Source: Planctomycetota bacterium
Lineage (GTDB): Bacteria; Planctomycetota; Planctomycetia; Pirellulales; Lacipirellulaceae
Reading direction: 5' to 3'
Assembly (NCBI GenBank): GCA_013286045.1
Contig: JABDGM010000041.1
Span: 190-37,616 of the forward strand
DNA length: 37,427 nt
This document shows positions 34,541-37,427 of this stretch, piece by piece. The translations under genes were made by a program, and so were the position numbers. How positions within the stretch are numbered: the stretch's first letter is position 1; each line of letters opens with the position of its first letter. Under the pieces are notes generated by a model that searched no databases, had not been told where the DNA came from, and saw only the letters and a program-made list of their open reading frames with translations.

Positions 34541-35451
34541 CGAGCATTTCAGCAAAGTTGGACGATATTTCGACCGGCGCGGGCGGGGCGGATTTGTCGG
34601 GCGCGCAGGTGTCGCGGCTCGGCTCCTGCTGGACGCTGTATTTGCTGACACTGCGGCAGCATTTGCATGGCAGGCGATGGATCGCGCTTGCGGTGTTGTT
34701 CATGCTGCCAGCAGGGCTGGCGGTCGTTATTCAAAGCACGCGGGCGCGGGCCCCGGACACGTTTCTAGATTTTTTGCTGTCGTGGATATTGATTCCACAG
34801 GCGCTCCTGCCGCTCATTGCGCTGTTGTACGCGTCCGGTATCATTCAGGACGAGCAGGAAGACCAGACGATTACGTATTTGCTCATTCGGCCGCTGCCAA
34901 AGTGGCTGTTGTACATCGTCAAGATGATTGCTACTTGGACCACGACGGTGGTGCTCGTCGTTTTGCTCACGGTTTTGACTTACGCGGCGATTTACATACG
35001 GAGCGACGTTCCGGTCGCCGACGTTGCGGCGAGGTGCTTCAAGACCGCGGCCATTCAGTCGCTGGCGGTAGTCACTTATTGCAGCATTTTCGGCTTGCTC
35101 GGGTTGCTGACGAAGCGAAGTCTTATCGTTGGCATTCTGTATACGGTCGTCGTGGAAGGGTTATTTGCCAATCTGCCGCTCAGCGTGCGAATGAGTACGG
35201 TGATTTACTACACGCGCATCATGGCCTACCGGACGTTGAGTTTCGGTGTGACCTGGCCCAATGGGGATCAGAACGATGTTGCGGCCGAGGCATGGTTTTT
35301 GGATGTTGCCAGCGATCCACAGCTTAAGGAGCACCCTCGGCTGCTAAGTTGTGTGCTGGTCTTGAGTGTAATCAGCGTCGTTTGCACGGTGATTGCCGCC
35401 GCGCTTTGCTCGCAGCGCGAGTTTCACGTGAAGACGCCAGAAAAGGATTGA
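34537..35451 (+). CDS. ABC-2 type transporter permease, second copy
   Basis: 304 residues beginning with a 30-residue soluble segment (MTSISAKLDDISTGAGG) and then about six membrane spans: IALAVLFMLPAGLAVVIQS, LLSWILIPQALLPLIALLYASGII, ATWTTTVVLVVLLTVLTYAAIYI, SLAVVTYCSIFGLLGLL, SLIVGILYTVVVEGLFANL, LLSCVLVLSVISVVCTVIAAAL. The DEQEDQTITYLLIRPLPKW motif between spans two and three is the ABC-2 permease coupling region. It is the last gene of the four-gene cassette and ends 24 bp from a convergent gene. A heterotetrameric exporter or two ATPase/permease pairs acting together are the likely forms. Confidence 0.9.
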   Translation: MTSISAKLDDISTGAGGADLSGAQVSRLGSCWTLYLLTLRQHLHGRRWIALAVLFMLPAGLAVVIQSTRARAPDTFLDFLLSWILIPQALLPLIALLYASGIIQDEQEDQTITYLLIRPLPKWLLYIVKMIATWTTTVVLVVLLTVLTYAAIYIRSDVPVADVAARCFKTAAIQSLAVVTYCSIFGLLGLLTKRSLIVGILYTVVVEGLFANLPLSVRMSTVIYYTRIMAYRTLSFGVTWPNGDQNDVAAEAWFLDVASDPQLKEHPRLLSCVLVLSVISVVCTVIAAALCSQREFHVKTPEKD

Positions 35452-35475
35452 GCAGCGGTGGGCCGGGCGTGCTGC

Positions 35476-36825
35476 TTACGAGAGGGCGACGAAGTGCGGG
35501 TCGACGCGTGTCGAGGAGAGAACGATCACGGCGCGCTTGCCATCCGTAAAATACGGATCGCCGGTTAAATTGTGTCGTGGCGCGGTGCTTTCGCAGGCGC
35601 CTACGCCGTCAACGTAGCCGGTGCCTTGCACGCGGCCGGCGTGAAGTAGATCTTCGACGACGTAGTCTCGGGCCTCGTCCACATCGGGGTCGACGCGGTG
35701 GGTTGTCAGGTTCCACGTTTTGGTCGTGAACCGAACGCCGATATCGCGGCTGATCTGGCCGACCCAGACGCTTTTGCCTTGAAAACGTAACGGGGTGAGC
35801 CAGAGCCGCAAGTGAAGTCGTTCGTTGATCGACCGGCGGCTGCGTTGTAGTGCTATATCCTGACTACGGCCGAAGAGGTAAAGCGCGCTGACGGGCGAGT
35901 AGCGATATTGCGAACCGAGCAGGAACGATCTCGTCGTTTTCCAGCAGGTGCTGAAACGTATGATTTCGCTTTCGTCCCAACGGGCGGCGAACGCTCCGAT
36001 GAGCGCTTCAAAATCGCCGATGACGACAAGATTTGCCGGGTCGCCGAAATGGGTCGCCTTCGCATTGGTCGTCGTGGCCGGCATGTCGACCAGCCGCTTC
36101 GTGAGTTCGGGGAGATCGCATTCGATGAGGGAGCCGGGCGGCTCCAAGGCCGCGAAGTCGCGTCTCAAATAATCCGCGGCGATACCGGGGACGGCGATCG
36201 AGAACGTGAAGTCGTTATCGGCGTCCCAAGTGCCGTGGGATTCGATTTGTCCGGTCTCGGCATTCAGCAAATCATCCGTTGCGTGAAGGCATACGTTGAC
36301 GACTTTTGTCCCGGCATCGAACGTTGTGAACACGAACCCTTCGGCAGTGCCACCGGGCGGGATGGGGCGAAGGTGAAAGGCTTGAGAGCGGAAGAAGTCG
36401 TCCATCCGCCGATTGGCCCGGTAGGCGGTTACGAGCTTAACTGGGATGAGCAGCAGGAGTGGCAGCAGGGGTAAGAACAACCAGCCGAAGACGCTTAGCG
36501 TCGAGAGGCGTTTGAGGATTGAGAAATGGTTGGCGGCCGCTGCTTCGAGCGGCGTGTAGTAATTCGGGTCGATTCGTACGAGGAGCAGCCGAATGGGCCG
36601 TTTGGAGCGATTCACTATGTGCAAGCGGACCGGCTGGATACCTCGTTTGGCGAGTGGGATGCCGAAGAACTTGTGGGCTTCGTTGGCATCGAGCACGGCG
36701 ACGGTCACCTGCGCGTTGGCGTTTTCCTGCGTTTGCGCGCGGGAAACGAAGGACTGTAGCGTGGCATCCGGATGATACGGCGTTGCGATGAGCCGCCACA
36801 AAAAGTTTCGTATCGAGTGGGCCAC
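35476..36825 (-). CDS. LssY_C-domain protein with one membrane hairpin
   Basis: 449 residues from a GTG start at 36825, supported by GAGGAGAG about 9 nt upstream. An N-terminal soluble part (about 20-105) is followed by a hydrophobic hairpin (about 107-135, FGWLFLPLLPLLLLIPVKLV) and a central beta-rich part. The C-terminal domain (about 255-430) matches the LssY C-terminal family: a NLVVIGDFEALIGAF strand, PVSALYLFGRSQDIALQRSR and LRFQGKSVWVGQISRDIGVRF, then HRVDPDVDEARDYVVEDLL. In many LssY proteins this domain is joined to DedA or PAP2 membrane domains. Those are absent here, so it is a stand-alone version. The function of LssY_C is not established, although it is linked to envelope lipids. 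It is convergent with the ABC cassette and divergent from the last gene. Confidence 0.8.
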   Translation of the reverse strand: MAHSIRNFLWRLIATPYHPDATLQSFVSRAQTQENANAQVTVAVLDANEAHKFFGIPLAKRGIQPVRLHIVNRSKRPIRLLLVRIDPNYYTPLEAAAANHFSILKRLSTLSVFGWLFLPLLPLLLLIPVKLVTAYRANRRMDDFFRSQAFHLRPIPPGGTAEGFVFTTFDAGTKVVNVCLHATDDLLNAETGQIESHGTWDADNDFTFSIAVPGIAADYLRRDFAALEPPGSLIECDLPELTKRLVDMPATTTNAKATHFGDPANLVVIGDFEALIGAFAARWDESEIIRFSTCWKTTRSFLLGSQYRYSPVSALYLFGRSQDIALQRSRRSINERLHLRLWLTPLRFQGKSVWVGQISRDIGVRFTTKTWNLTTHRVDPDVDEARDYVVEDLLHAGRVQGTGYVDGVGACESTAPRHNLTGDPYFTDGKRAVIVLSSTRVDPHFVALS

Positions 36826-36998
36826 GTGCAGATTCTCTCCTCGGGTTACGGGGCCGTCCCTAGCGGGCGGCGATTTTCGATTAACTTATTCTAGTCGAGG
36901 TGAATCCGGACAGTTGAAATGGGCGTCGGCTGGCAAGCGCATCCTGGGCGTGTTAGCTTCTCGGGTAGGCTGAGATCACTAAACCAAGGTTTTATGCG

Positions 36999-37427
36999 AT
37001 GATTTTTGTCGTACGTTCGTGGTGCGCCGGCCGCTTGCAAAAATCGGTTGGCGCAGGGCTTGTTGTTGCTGTTATCGCTGTATTGGCATTCGAGCAGGCT
37101 CGCGCAGTCACGCCGCTGCCTTCTGCAGACGGCCAGTTCTGGGACATTCAAGACACCTCCGCGTGGGCACAGGATAGCGGCGGCATCGCCACCGGTGGGC
37201 GGTGCAATCCCTTTAACGGTTTTGGTTATCTCAAGCTCCAAGTTCGCGGGGCAAGTGGGAAGCCGCTGACGCAAAACGAGTATTTGCACGGATTCGGTCT
37301 GGCGTTCGACGGAGGCGAACGGTTCGACTCGATCACACCGCTTTTGGCTCAAGATATCGTCGTTTCGAGAGCTATTTTCGCCCCCAAGGATTTCGATTAC
37401 CTGCGCTACTTCGATACGTTTACAAAC
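36999..37427 (+). CDS. Secreted protein, 3' end cut by the window
   Basis: The ATG at 36999 opens a frame that runs unbroken for 143 codons to the last base. A nearby ATG at 36994 closes at once with TGA. AAGG lies 9 nt upstream. The N-terminus is a signal peptide (about 1-36: basic start, then GAGLVVAVIAVLAFEQARA). The mature part begins TPLPSADGQFWDIQDTSAWA, then SGGIATGGRCNPFNGFGYLKLQV, which suggests a beta-rich extracellular protein. A dockerin-like or PEP-CTERM end may lie beyond the window. I do not recognise a family. The divergent neighbour is the LssY_C gene, with 173 bp between them. Confidence 0.75.
   Translation, partial: MIFVVRSWCAGRLQKSVGAGLVVAVIAVLAFEQARAVTPLPSADGQFWDIQDTSAWAQDSGGIATGGRCNPFNGFGYLKLQVRGASGKPLTQNEYLHGFGLAFDGGERFDSITPLLAQDIVVSRAIFAPKDFDYLRYFDTFTN

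Overview
The window looks like chromosomal DNA from a planctomycete, probably of the Pirellulales/Lacipirellulaceae type. The basis is gene content rather than any marker gene. It carries a TIGR03009-family protein, a PSCyt1-DUF1549-DUF1553 cytochrome next to a Tat-exported DUF1501 protein, a DUF1080 protein, a Cys-type sulfatase, several secreted proteins with dockerin-like GDxNxDGxVxxADYxxW repeats, and two PEP-CTERM tails. The DNA is GC-rich, so long antisense shadow ORFs are common. I saw no rRNA, tRNA, CRISPR array, transposase, integrase or phage gene.

Layout, left to right. (1) 3-2354: the 3' part of a large secreted repeat protein (ten visible propeller-like repeats, a dockerin-like pair, an unusual tail). 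(2) 2405-6178, minus strand: a membrane-proteostasis group of a long NfeD with two tandem ClpP-like domains, a short NfeD and a DUF6629-like membrane protein, with two promoters that share the same -10 context. (3) 6551-7813: a GT4 glycosyltransferase. (4) 7880-9480, minus: a TIGR03009 protein and a small Tat-exported protein. (5) 9716-14492, plus: three secreted proteins. Two have no recognised family; the third is a very Asn/Gly-rich, His-rich cell-surface protein with a tandem 39-codon duplication, a structured leader and a strong intrinsic terminator. (6) 14683-17222, minus: a translationally coupled glycoside hydrolase and DUF1080 pair. (7) 17463-18512: a ketopantoate-reductase family enzyme. 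(8) 18665-27804, plus: sulfatase, FG-GAP/ASPIC dockerin PEP-CTERM protein, di-heme peroxidase fused to dockerin and PEP-CTERM, PSCyt1/DUF1553 cytochrome, DUF1501 protein. (9) 27879-31516, minus: a CUT2 (ribose-type) sugar ABC importer. (10) 31639-35451, plus: an ATPase-permease-ATPase-permease ABC-2 cassette in which every junction is a stop/start overlap. (11) 35476-36825, minus: an LssY_C-domain protein. (12) 36999-37427: the start of another secreted protein, cut by the window edge.

Most of the window serves the cell surface and the breakdown and uptake of complex carbohydrate. Sulfatase, glycoside hydrolase and DUF1080 protein could strip and cut sulfated glycans, the CUT2 importer could take up released sugars, and dockerin/PEP-CTERM proteins could be held at the envelope. 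This functional link is inference from co-location.

The least explained signals are in the gaps. One is a 98-nt multi-branched RNA-like leader before the FG-GAP gene (20383-20480), sitting behind an extended -10 promoter. Another is a leader with mutually exclusive hairpins before the Asn-rich gene (12349-12416). A third is a dispersed element with core CTAAACCGC that lies after three different genes. I also found a gene not closed by the window (36999) and a DUF6629-like gene whose family-consistent start codon would be ATC.
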